Source: Doryteuthis pealeii
Taxonomy: Eukaryota > Mollusca > Cephalopoda > Myopsida > Loliginidae
Reading direction: 5' to 3'
Length of the DNA stretch: 64,000 nucleotides
Assembly: GCA_023376005.1 (NCBI GenBank)
Contig: CM042152.1
Span: 70,498,845 to 70,562,844 of the forward strand
Shown: positions 32,130 through 41,299 of the stretch, piece after piece
How the letters are laid out: each line of letters opens with the position of its first letter
Position numbering within the stretch: position 1 is the stretch's first letter
Notes under the pieces: generated by a model
Told to the model about the DNA's origin: nothing
The model's database searches: none
The model's input: only the letters and a program-made list of their open reading frames with translations
Translations under genes and position numbers: made by a program

Positions 32130-34135
32130 GCACATTGCTTGGTAACGAGTGGGCCAGAAGGGCATGGTGCTGATCAGTCCTCAGTCTGATTGTCCTCCAC
32201 GTATGTTCACAGTACACACTGCTTGATAATTGGTGGGCTAGAAGGGCATGGTGCTGATCAGTCCTCAGTCTGATGGTCCTCCAAGTATGTTCACAGTACA
32301 CACTGCTTGGTAATTGTGGGCCAGAAGGGCATGGTGCTGATCAGTCCTCAGTCTGATGGTCCTCCAAGTATGTTCACAGTACACATTGCTTGGTAACGAG
32401 TGGGCTAGAAGGGCATGGTGCTGATCAGTCCTCAGTCTGATGGTCCTCCAAGTATATTCACAGTACACATTGCTTGGTAACGAGTGGGCTAGAAGAGCAT
32501 GGTGCTGATCAGTCCTCAGTCTGATGGTCCTCCAAGTATGTTCACAGTACACACTGCTTGGTAATTGGTGGGCCAGAAGGCATGGTGCTGATCAGTCCTC
32601 AGTCTGATGGTCTCCAAGTATGTTCACAGTACACATTGCTTGGTAACGAGTGGGCTAGAAGGGCATGGTGCTGATCAGTCCTCAGTCTGATGGTCCTCCA
32701 AGTATATTAACAGTACACATTGCTTGGTAACGAGTGGGCTAGAAGGGCATGGTGCTGATCAGTCCTCAGTCTGATGGTCCTCCAAGTATGTTCACAGTAC
32801 ACACTGCTTGGTAATTGGTGGGCCAGAAGGGCATGGTGCTTATCAGTCCTCAGTCTGATGGTCCTCCATGTTTACTGTACACATTGCTTGGTAACGAGTG
32901 GGCTAGAAGGGCATGGTGCTGATCGGTCCTCAGTCTGATGGTCCTCCAAGTATGTTCACTGTACAGATTGCTTGGTAACGAGTGGGCTAGAAAGGCATGG
33001 TGCTGATCAGTCCTCAGTCTGATGGTCCTCCAAGTATGTTCACAGTACACACTGCTTGGTAATTGGTGGGCCAGAAGGGCATGGTGCTGATCAGTCCTCA
33101 GTCTAATGGTCCTCCAAGTATATTCACAGTACACATTGCTTGGTAACGAGTGGGCTAGAAAGGCATGGTGCTGATCAGTCCTCAGTCTGATGGTCCTCCA
33201 AGTATGTTCACAGTACACATTGCTTGGTAACGAGTGGGCTAGAAGGGCATGGTGCTGATCAGTCCTCAGTCTGATGGTCCTCCAAGTATATTCACAGTAC
33301 ACATTGCTTGGTAACGAGTGGGCTACAAGGGCATGGTGCTGATCAGTCCTCAGTCTGATGGTCCTCCAAGTATGTTCACAGTACACACTGCTTGGTAATT
33401 GGTGGGCAGAAGGGCATGGTGCTGATCAGTCCTCAGTCTGATGGCCCTCCAAGTATATTAACAGTACACATTGCTTGGTAACGAGTGGGCTACAAGGGCA
33501 TGGTGCTGATCAGTCCTCAGTCTGATGGTCCTCCAAGTATGTTCACAGTACACACTGCTTGGTAATTGGTGGGCCAGAAGGGCATGGTGCTGATCAGTCC
33601 TCAGTCTGATGGTCCTCCAAGTATGTTCACAGTACACATTGCTTGGTAACGAGTGGGCTAGAAGGGCATGGTGCTGATCAGTCCTCAGTCTGATGGTCCT
33701 CCAAGTATATTCACAGTACACATTGCTTGGTAACGAGTGGGCTAGAAGGCATGGTGCTGATCAGTCCTCAGTCTGATGGTCCTCCAAGTATGTTCATAGT
33801 ACACACTGCTTGGTAATGGGCCAGAAGGGCATGGTGCTGATCAGTCCTCAGTCTGATGGTCCTCCAAGTATGTTCACACTGCTTGATAATTGTGGGCCAG
33901 AAGGGCATGGTGCTGCAGTCCTCAGTCTGATGGTCCTCCAAGTATGTTTACAGTACACATTGCAGTGGGCCAGAAGGGCATGGTGCTGATCAGTACTCAG
34001 TCTGATGGTCCTCCAAGTATGTCACTGTTGGTGGGCTAGAAGGGCATGGTGCTGATCAGTCCTCAGTCTGATGGTCCTCCAAGTATGTTCACAGTACATA
34101 TTACTTGTAAGCGTTCGTGCTAGCAGCGCATGCTG
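32130..34135. repeat. 84-bp satellite, ~24 copies, with emerging higher-order pattern
   Basis: The unit contains gggcatggtgctgatcagtc and ggtcctccaagtatgttcac. Two variants differ mainly after tgcttggtaa: type 1 continues cgagtgggct and type 2 continues ttggtgggcc. They often alternate as one type 2 followed by two type 1, suggesting a 252-bp higher-order unit. Because 84 is divisible by three, one minus-strand frame stays open as a 28-residue repeat (VYCEHTWRTIRLRTDQHHAL...), but several copies carry 1-4-base indels, so I do not call it a gene. Copies shorten and decay at the right edge (33820-34135). Confidence 0.92.
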
Positions 34136-34139
34136 CCGA

Positions 34140-35410
34140 TCAGTTTAATTTATTAAAGATAAATTTATTCATGAGAATTCATTCTTACCCTGACAGTGAG
34201 TTGTTTACAGATAACAATCTTTTTCAACTATTGTGTATCATGTTATTTTCAACGGAATTCAACACGATGATTGACATGTTTTTGCTGATATATTGCAAAA
34301 TTTGTTCCCTTTCTATTAATATATTCATCTTAATAGATACTTTTTTATATAATAAAAAAATTATGATTCTTTTAATTTATTTATAATGTTTAAAAACATT
34401 TTGTTTTTTAAAACCTTTTCTTTAAAATCATTTTATTTTTTTATGTAACAATTGTACATTTAACAATTTTTCAATCTAAATGTAACAATTTTACAATTTT
34501 ACATTTAAATGTAATAATGTTACATTTTATTTTTAAACAAACATTTTTATTTTTTTAACATTTTATTCTTATATATTTATCTAATAAAATCTTTTCAACT
34601 AATTTGCATAAACTGATTTTCAACATTTTTAGGCTGATTAATTGAATAACCTTAAATGTCTTATCAGCAATCTCTAATTTCATGTAGACGTAACCAAATA
34701 ATTCTGTCTCTACATTCAATTAAAGTAGAGTAATCTGTTTCTCCCGTGATTGCATCATGGCAATTTTTTATTTCCTTATTTTCTTCCTTGAATACAATCG
34801 ACAGTAGTGGATAATTGACAGTTGTAACTTTCCAATTTGGATCCACATTTGCAATGAACTAACTCTGGGGAAATAGCAAATACCTAAGAGACAGTCTTTA
34901 ATTTATGAAAATAACTTTTTTGCCCTCAGATATGAAAGGGAAAATCCCTGATTTCTTCTGGGCATTATAAACGAAATTGTATTCACAATCTGACTATCCC
35001 CCAGTTACGTAAAATGGATGGCAACACGCGTTTAATACGCTTATCAAAATGATACCTGAAAAACACGTTTAAAAAATCTTTTTTGTTCATCTCTGATAAA
35101 AAAAAGACCAAACTTACAAAAAAAACAAAAAAAAAAACAACAAAAAAATTAAGCCTGTCTTCAATAGTTTTGTTAAAGAAGAGCTAAAAATGAACAAAAC
35201 AAAAGAAAAAAAAAACAAACTCTACCATGTCACAAATACGTTGATCCACATTTTATCTCCAAGTAAGCATTTTTGTTCACAAAAACAGTAAAATCGACAA
35301 TTATTTTCCATTTTCGCATGAGGAAACTATGTTTTTTTTTTGATTATTTATTCATTGTGGCAACATTAAAAAACTTGAATCCACATTAACAAAATTTGAT
35401 TTGTCAAGAA
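34140..35410. other. AT-rich stretch with no recognisable gene
   Basis: Contains small self-complementary words (atgtaacaattgtacat near 34443, aaatgtaataatgttacatt near 34507) and poly-A-rich runs. The frames at 34117-34386 and 34664-34846 have no motif. Confidence 0.45.
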
Positions 35411-35680
35411 TGGAAAAAAAAAAGTGCACAACATTTCTGAAAAAGAAAATTAATATCTCCTATTTAAAATATTAAATGTAAAAAAAATTCTGTTACTATC
35501 TAATTTTCATTTTTTAATTATCTTCACAAATATAAATAAAATGTTCATTATTTTTGCTCAGAAAACAAGATCTGATGATAGTGAATGTGTATATATATTT
35601 ACTTTGTTGTTAATTGTTTTATTTTCGTACTTTCCTACATACATGGCAATAGCATAATTTCTACAGATCATTGCCGTCCC

Positions 35681-36710
35681 TCACAATCCCACAACTCCAC
35701 CACCAGAACCCTTCCTTGCATGAGCCCTCAAATGACTCATCAAACCTGCTGCAGATCCACAAAGTTTGATGCAAATATGACATTGAAAAGACTTCCTTCC
35801 TGTTGAATGAGATGATTCAGATGAATCAGATGATAAAATTTGATGCTTATGCACCACCATATGCCTCTTAAGACCAGAAGCCGACTTACAGACCTTGCCA
35901 CAGATAGCACAAGACACATTGTTTACTCCTGGAATCTGCATGAATTGAGCCAGGTGAGACTTCCTATGATTGACATATCCAGCCTTAGAAAGCAAAACTC
36001 GACCACATGCATACATACACACACACACCAATTTCCCTTTATATATGTATAGATGGTGGAATCTGAACAGCACAGGAGGGCATCTGTTCGCGCCGGCTCC
36101 TTCTCCCCGATTGATCATCATCATCATCTCTAGTAGCATGGATATCTATGACAATCTCTCGACAACCATCCCTATCATTCAACGTTCTCGGCAGGTCCTC
36201 TGCGCAGTATCCAGTATCCGCGTCAATGTAGGCCTTTGCTCCGACAGCCCATACTGGCGTGCCCATGTGCTGGTTTCCATAGGAGAACGTCACTTATGAG
36301 TTCGTCCTTGCCTCTCTAACAGTGCCCAGCATGTCTTGTTCGTTTCACTTAGATGGTGTGTGTGATAGTGGGCAAGTGGCTGTACAGGTGCTTTTTTGTT
36401 AAGGGGGGGGGGCTTGTTTCCACGATTTGCTTAATATCACGCGTAGCATTCTTGTGCAGCTCCCACCTAGCTTATTCTCTAGGTGCTTTGTTAGGATCCA
36501 AGTGGTGCAGCCATACAGTAGCACTGATACAACTGCAGATTTGAAGAATTGTTGCTTTAACTTGTCAGTGTGATCGAATTTCCATATGACTGATAATCTG
36601 TCTATGGCAGACCATGCCTTCCCTATACGTGCATTAACATCCCTTTCTGTGGATGAGATATTATTACCTAAGTATGAGGTGATAATGATAATAATAATAG
36701 GCTTCACCAA
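35681..36710 (-). pseudogene. Non-LTR retrotransposon 3' part, RT C-terminus plus three C2H2 fingers
   Basis: Read on the minus strand, 36710-36400 encodes the region after the reverse-transcriptase palm (DVNARIGKAWSAIDRL, AVVSVLLYGCTTW, CTRMLRVILSKSWK). 36390-36080 continues with stops and frame changes (EDLPRTLNDRDG in one frame). 36139-35681 ends in a zinc-finger tail: finger 1 at about residues 41-62 (first Cys pair spaced by three, degenerate), finger 2 at 77-97 (CAICGKVCKSASGLKRH) and finger 3 at 120-140 (CHICIKLCGSAAGLMSH). C-terminal C2H2 fingers are known in related animal LINEs. The copy is 5'-truncated and inactive. Clade is not assigned. Confidence 0.8.
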
Positions 36711-37179
36711 CATTGAAGATTGTGTAGATGTGACAATTCAGAAATTGATCGGAAAATTCTATGGAAATTTTATAATGAAAAGAGGGTATCACTGCCACCT
36801 GCCTCAAAAATTTGCTTAACTCTGAATTTTTTCAAAATTCAAATGAAAATTCTGGTGATGTTTACAAATATTTTTTCACAACATTTATATCAAAAAGATA
36901 AAGAAAAACACTAATCAACATCAGAGTGATAAAAAGTAATATCTTAATTTATTTTTGAAACTTTAACCGGTTACAGTTGAATTTTCTAAGTATGTATCTG
37001 TTTTATATCATATCAAATTGAAGGTCTATTCAAGGTCTATTTTGTCAGAAAATTACACAACAATATTCCAAGGGGTTTCACTAGAATATTATTTTGAAAT
37101 GAGGGTATCACCACAGACAGCATAAAAAAAACGATTCACAGCTAAATGCGTTAAAATGAGCAATACAACAGTTTCCCAT

Positions 37180-37515
37180 TTCCATATAATCTGATAATCT
37201 GTCTATGGCAGACCATGCCTTTCCTATACGTGCATTAACATCGCTTTCTATGGATGAGATATTACTACCTAGGTAGGTGAATTGTTCCACCGAGTTTATA
37301 AGCTTACTGTCTAATATGGAGTTCACATAGAGACCGAAGTTCTTCAAGGCATACTGCAGCGATTCGGCTTGTGCGTGTGTATTTGCAAGAAGTGCCAGAC
37401 AATTTGAATAGTCCGTACGGGATATCACCAGCTTTTTGCCTCTTTTTAGTGTGAGGCCTTTTCTTTTATGCGATCTAATGACGTTTGAAGTAAATAGTCT
37501 AGGAAAAATATACAC
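37180..37515 (-). pseudogene. Second fragment of the zinc-finger LINE, RT palm region
   Basis: The minus strand encodes LALLANTHAQAESLQYALK, then QFTYLGSNISSIESDVNAR, then IGKAWSAIDRLS. The catalytic Asp pair normally just before the LALLANT motif is replaced here by SNC, so the active site is lost. It overlaps in content with the start of the 35681-36710 copy (both contain YLG.NISS...DVNARIGKAW), so these are two separate fragments rather than one split copy. Confidence 0.75.
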
Positions 37516-37664
37516 TATAATGCTTTTGCCTTACTTCCAGAATAGGTTTTATACTCAACTAGAAGCGACTAGTCGGCGTCACCTGGGTAGAAGCTGGATC
37601 CTCACAGGATGCCCCATTAAAATCCCTATGTAAAAAAGACTTTGCGTTGATCCCGCCTGGTGGA

Positions 37665-37740
37665 GTGTCAGAAAAAAGTGCACAGACATTCTGAAAAGAA
37701 AAATTAATATCTCCTATTAAGAATATTAAATGTAAAATAT
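37665..37740. repeat. Repeat also found at 35415-35490
   Basis: The block gtgcacagacattctgaaaa, then attaatatctcctatt and aatattaaatgtaaa, occurs at both positions in the same orientation, bracketing the LINE fragments. Confidence 0.6.
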
Positions 37741-37741
37741 A

Positions 37742-38033
37742 TATAAAACATCCACAGAGTTTCGACGTTTTACGTCTCTTCAGTGTGGATAAACACAACA
37801 ACTACCTTTGACCAGGAGCGAAACCCGACTGACTTTTCGTCCACCCAATTCGGCCATTTCACAGCTGCCGTAAAGGGGTGGTGTTTAAACTATTAAATAC
37901 ATACATTTGTTTATATATTTTACGATCACCAGAAAGATCAAGTATGTAAACAGACGATTATTGCTTTATGCTGGTAGTGAAAGTTAATTTAAGTCACCCC
38001 TAGAGAGCTCTACCGAGTTTTGGGAGCATATAT
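37742..38033 (-). mobile_element. ~290-bp hammerhead-bearing unit (solo copy)
   Basis: Contains the hammerhead-like motif at 37750-37790 and a body ending in gagagctctaccgagttttg followed by ggagcatata. The same body follows the hammerhead in the tandem copies at 40083-40540. Internal match points are gagcgaaacccgactga and cagtaaac/tgtaaacaga-type segments. No protein is encoded. An (AT)n tract lies at each edge. Confidence 0.7.
37750..37790 (-). ncRNA. Hammerhead ribozyme-like motif with perfect 7-bp stem I
   Basis: Minus strand, in order: stem I strand ATCCACA, core CTGAAGA, stem II GACGT with loop AAA and ACGTC, core GAAA, then CTC, then stem I strand TGTGGAT. All invariant hammerhead positions fit (C3 U4 G5 A6, variable 7, G8 A9; G12 A13 A14; A15.1, U16.1, C17). 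Stem III is essentially absent, as in the small hammerhead variants reported with Penelope-like elements, which cleave as dimers. The predicted cut lies between 37757 and 37756. Confidence 0.75.
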
Positions 38034-38034
38034 T

Positions 38035-38043
38035 ATATATATT

Positions 38044-38085
<42 letters not shown>
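38035..38085. repeat. (AT)n-rich tract
   Basis: AT dinucleotides adjoining the hammerhead-bearing unit. Confidence 0.9.
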
Positions 38086-38088
<3 letters not shown>

Positions 38089-38253
38089 TAAGTTTTGGGG
38101 ATGGTTTAATTGGGACCACAAAGAACTTTTGGAGATTTACATTCAAGTTGTATACAAAATATAGGTCATGGCCTATACATAGCTGACGTATCTTCGTTCC
38201 TACGAAGTGCGATTTTAGTTGCTTCTCACTTCCCTCTCCCTACCATCCCCTGT

Positions 38254-38257
<4 letters not shown>

Positions 38258-38292
<35 letters not shown>

Positions 38293-38596
38293 TATTTTCA
38301 ATGTGCCATTGCCTCCTTCCGTTAAGTTGCCTTACACTTCCCCTCTCCCACTTTCTAGCATTTCTTTCTAACTCTCCGTTTAGTTGGCTTAAATTCTCTC
38401 TTTCTTTTTCTGTCTTGTTTATTCTCCCCGTCTCTCGATCTCTCTGTGTCTCTCTGTGTCTCTCTGTGTTTCTCTGTCTCTGTCTCTGTTTGTCTGTCTG
38501 TCTGTCTTTCTCTCTCTGTGTATTACACACACATCTTTTATAGCAGTCTTTCTTCTTCCCACATACTCCCTTTTCTATCCCCCCTCTCTCTCTCTG

Positions 38597-38661
<65 letters not shown>

Positions 38662-38816
38662 TACAGCTTATATAGCAGTCTTTCTTTTCCCCACATACTC
38701 CCTTTTTATCTGTCTCTTTCTTTCTTTCTTTCTTTTTCTCTCTCTCTCTCTCTCTTTCACATACTTTTTATAGCAATCTTTCCTTTTCCCTCATACTCAC
38801 TCACTCACTCACTACC

Positions 38817-38861
<45 letters not shown>

Positions 38862-38921
38862 ACATACAGCTTTTATAGTAGTTTTTTTTTTTTTCCACAC
38901 AATCCATTTTTATTCCATGTG

Positions 38922-38965
<44 letters not shown>

Positions 38966-39012
38966 CTCTCTTCTCTCTTTCTCTCTCTCTCCCTCTCCCT
39001 CTCTCTCTCCCA
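38258..39012. repeat. (CA)n followed by a ~600-bp polypyrimidine region
   Basis: (CA)n at 38258-38290, then CT-rich DNA with (CTGT)n and (CT)n blocks, plus repeated ~100-bp modules of the type acatacagcttttatagcag followed by tctttc and tactcc (near 38535, 38663, 38760, 38862). The modules alternate with (CT)n much as in the array at 17.3-18.0 kb. Open frames here are Ser-Leu artefacts. Confidence 0.9.
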
Positions 39013-39308
39013 CTTTTATTTCCCATTAACGGCTATTCTTAACTGTAATCTTATGAAGGCTTTTTCTCAGTCAGACAGACAGACACACATCTATAACATT
39101 TCCCACATTACACAAAGTGTCGTTCTCTCACACGCGCAAGGGCGCCCCCCCCCCCTCTTCGCATCCTTTTTCTCTTTCATCAAAGTTTGAATCTGTCTCT
39201 CAAGTTCACGCACCGACTCTTGCTCTCTCCCTCGTACGTTCTCTTTTAAGTCTCGGTTTTATACTTCACGCTCTCACAGATACATTTTCTTAATCTCCCG
39301 TGTCTCTG

Positions 39309-39311
<3 letters not shown>

Positions 39312-39345
<34 letters not shown>

Positions 39346-39362
39346 TATATATATATATATAT
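39312..39362. repeat. (CA)n-(AT)n microsatellite
   Basis: CA repeats followed by AT repeats. Confidence 0.95.
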
Positions 39363-39433
39363 CACTCTATGACGGCCTTTACATACATACAGATGTGTGT
39401 ATTAAAACAGTTAAAATCCCCTTCGCATTCTGT

Positions 39434-39505
39434 GGGTAACGATGGCCGAGCGGTTAAACTGTCCAGTTGATGCTGAATCGATCGGAGTTCTATCCCGGCT
39501 GTAGG
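39434..39505 (+). other. tRNA-Ser/Leu-like sequence upstream of a hammerhead
   Basis: Contains a good box A (atggccgagcggttaa) and a weaker box-B-like ggagttctatccc about 45 bases later. The layout recalls the D and T arms of a tRNA-Ser or Leu, but the acceptor stem is not convincing. It may be a Pol III head for the hammerhead-bearing element that follows. Confidence 0.5.
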
Positions 39506-39519
39506 TATCTCACGGAATG

Positions 39520-39570
39520 TCTAGCCACACTGAAGAGACTTGATAAGTCGAAACACGTGTCTACGGATGA
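39520..39570 (+). ncRNA. Hammerhead ribozyme-like motif with GUC cleavage triplet
   Basis: Core CTGAAGA at 39530-39536, stem II GACTT-GAT-AAGTC at 39537-39549, GAAA at 39550-39553, stem III ACAC/GTGT at 39553-39560 with no free loop, and H17 = C at 39561 giving a GUC triplet. All core positions are intact. Stem I is eroded (CCACA opposite TACGG). Stem III without a loop would favour pairing between two molecules or adjacent copies. Confidence 0.65.
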
Positions 39571-39573
39571 CCA

Positions 39574-39603
39574 TATATATATATATATATATATAATATA
39601 TAT
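39574..39603. repeat. (AT)n tract
   Basis: Directly downstream of the hammerhead motif. Confidence 0.9.
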
Positions 39604-39787
39604 GAGAAGTAAACAAACAATGTGTTTTGAAATGGCTTTTTTAGCCGACAATTAGCCGACAATTTTTGGGAGAATATGTGCTTAATTGAAGTCGTACCTA
39701 ATTTTGAAAATTAGTTAATTAATAATTAATGAATTAGGCAGGCATACCTATTCAAATGTAAGGCTAAACAAATCGAGAAAAATCAAT

Positions 39788-39829
39788 CTATGTATGTACA
39801 TTTCGGCCTATTAAGCCTCATCAGCAGAG
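39788..39829 (-). ncRNA. Hammerhead ribozyme-like motif, left arm
   Basis: Minus strand: stem I CTCTG, core CTGATGA (canonical), stem II GGCTT-AAT-AGGCC (five pairs, one wobble, with the G10.1-C11.1 pair present), GAAA, stem III TG-TA-CA, cleavage triplet AUA, stem I CATAG. One stem I pair is broken. Stem III is three pairs with a two-base loop. Confidence 0.72.
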
Positions 39830-39853
39830 CTATAGACAGGAAGACCTCTATAG

Positions 39854-39895
39854 CTCTGCTGATGATGCCTAATAGGCCGAAATGTACATACAGAG
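39854..39895 (+). ncRNA. Hammerhead ribozyme-like motif, right arm
   Basis: Plus strand: stem I CTCTG (39854-39858), CTGATGA (39859-39865), stem II TGCCT-AAT-AGGCC with a mismatch at the base pair next to the core, GAAA (39879-39882), stem III TG-TA-CA, H17 = A at 39890, stem I CAGAG (39891-39895) fully complementary. It complements the left-arm copy: each has one flaw that the other lacks. Confidence 0.7.
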
Positions 39896-40014
39896 ATTGA
39901 TTTTTCTCGATTTGTTTAGCCTTACATTTGAATAGGTATGCCCGCCTAATTCATTAATTATTAATTAATTAATTTTCAAAATTAGGTACGACTTCAATTA
40001 AGCATATATTCTCC

Positions 40015-40018
<4 letters not shown>

Positions 40019-40079
<61 letters not shown>

Positions 40080-40080
40080 T
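40019..40080. repeat. (AT)n-(GA)n tract between two hammerhead elements
   Basis: A simple repeat joining the palindrome to the tandem hammerhead unit. Confidence 0.95.
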
Positions 40081-40082
40081 GA

Positions 40083-40540
40083 GTCATTCACAGACACAGT
40101 GTTTCGACGTTTACTTTACATGTATATTTACAGTCACCAAATCTGTAAACAACAAGCGAGTACTGCCTTACTCTAAGCGGTGAAAGTTCAATTAACGTCC
40201 CCTCTAGAGGGCTCTACCAGGTTTTGGGAGCATATATTAGTCATCAACAGACACAAAGTTTCGACTTTTACGTCTCATCAGTGTGGCTAGAAATAACAGC
40301 TACTTCTAACCGGGAGCGAAACCCGACTGAATTTTCCTCAGTCCAGCTCCTTACCGTCTCTGTCAGCGGTAACTGTCAGTAAGAGGCGAATATTAACTGA
40401 TACATACTTCCGTAGATGTATGTTTACAGTCACCAGAGAACTCAAGTCTGTAAACAACATGCGAGTAATGCATTACGCTAAGCGGTGAAAATTCAATTAA
40501 CGTCCCTTCTAGAGAGCTCTACCGGGTATTGGGAGCATAC
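40083..40540 (-). mobile_element. Tandem dimer of hammerhead-bearing units, retrozyme-like
   Basis: Unit 2 (40236-40540, ~305 bp) has a hammerhead-like motif and a body ending ctaccgggtattgggagcat. Unit 1 (40083-40235) carries the 3' half of the hammerhead and the last part of the same body, with the middle deleted. Both share tttacagtcacca, tctgtaaacaaca, gcgagta and agcggtgaaa in order. The solo unit at 37742-38033 confirms the repeat. Tandem ~300-bp hammerhead units without proteins are the hallmark of animal retrozymes. Confidence 0.7.
40241..40287 (-). ncRNA. Hammerhead ribozyme-like motif with canonical CUGAUGA
   Basis: Minus strand: stem I side GCCACA, CTGATGA (40281-40275), stem II GAC-GTAAAA-GTC, GAAA (40262-40259), then a short stem III ending in GTC with C17 at 40250, followed by TGTTGATG. 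An alternative cut after CUU gives a four-pair stem I (CACA/TGTG). Core bases are intact and stem II is short. Confidence 0.65.
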
Positions 40541-40685
40541 ACACACTGTTTTTCACTCACATACACTTTTACATTTACGACATCAACTGTTCTGGAGACA
40601 TAAAGTTCTTGTTCGAAAACAGTCACCCTAATTTTCACGTTCAGCTTCTTTCTATTCTTTGTAAAATAAACGCTAATTATCTTAA

Positions 40686-41080
40686 CTAGCAGGACCTGTG
40701 GATATACCACAGTATGATAATTCAACTATTACAACGTTTGATATGTTTATTTAAGAGCTTAAGAGCCAAATAGTTCAATATGTAAAAAGTATAATAATCT
40801 TGATTTAACTCTTTCTCACTCTTTTTTTCTTTCTTTCCTTCTTTTCATCTTTTCATTATGTTCGATTGAAACAGATTAGTATTTTCGCTTCCGCGTGCTT
40901 TCCCACATCTCTATATATATTTCTCCTACTCTCTTTCTTTCATATTTTTTCTGTGAAGCGTGTCCCTTTCCTTCCCTTTCTTTCTTTATAAAAACCGGAA
41001 TGGTCTATTATTTAGCTGAGGTGACGACACTCATAAGAAATAAGAATTCAATGGATAAGCAACAACAGATAATCAGGATC
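40686..41080 (-). mobile_element. Helitron-like family 1 copy with intact 3' hairpin
   Basis: On the minus strand it ends in the hairpin CTGTGG-TATAT-CCACAG (40712-40696), then GTCCTG and CTAG (40689-40686), followed by T. Hairpin, short spacer, CTRR and an adjacent T define Helitron 3' ends. The body matches 43490-43990 and 49746-50270. A palindrome interrupts it at 41081. Confidence 0.6.
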
Positions 41081-41178
41081 GTTTTAATAGAGTGGTCTTC
41101 ATCAAGAGCAACATATGAGTGAAAGACGGAATAAATAGACTCATGTGTTGCTCTTGATGAAGACCGCTCTATTAAAAC
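41081..41178. repeat. Palindrome with a hammerhead-like core, 40-bp arms
   Basis: Arms 41081-41120 and 41139-41178 are reverse complements with few mismatches. On the plus strand TTGATGA (41154-41160), one extra A, GACCG...CGGTC (stem II, 41162-41182) and GAAAC follow in order. C3 is replaced by T and one extra base precedes stem II, so it matches the blueprint only loosely. It is inserted in a Helitron-like copy. Confidence 0.6.
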
Positions 41179-41299
41179 GGTCGAAACAGATTCTGTCAGC
41201 AAACTATTAACATCATTTGTTTTTTCAACAAAAAAAAGTTAAATTCATACTGTCGGATTAACTTCCATTTACTTTCATATATAATATATATATATAATA

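Larger units (their letters stand above)
39664..40018. mobile_element. Palindromic element with a hammerhead in each arm
   Basis: The left arm (39664-39840) and right arm (39844-40018) are near-perfect reverse complements over about 175 bp, both starting from tttgggagaatatg. Each arm carries a hammerhead-like motif reading inward to outward (39788-39829 minus, 39854-39895 plus). A single arm of the same element is at 62010-62190. An (AT)n tract adjoins the right edge. Confidence 0.85.

Noticed and set aside
32116..33721. Repeat protein with a 28-residue unit in the 84-bp satellite
   Set aside because: The frame is open only because the unit length is divisible by three. Several units have frame-breaking indels, there is no upstream exon or signal, and the DNA shows ordinary satellite variant structure.
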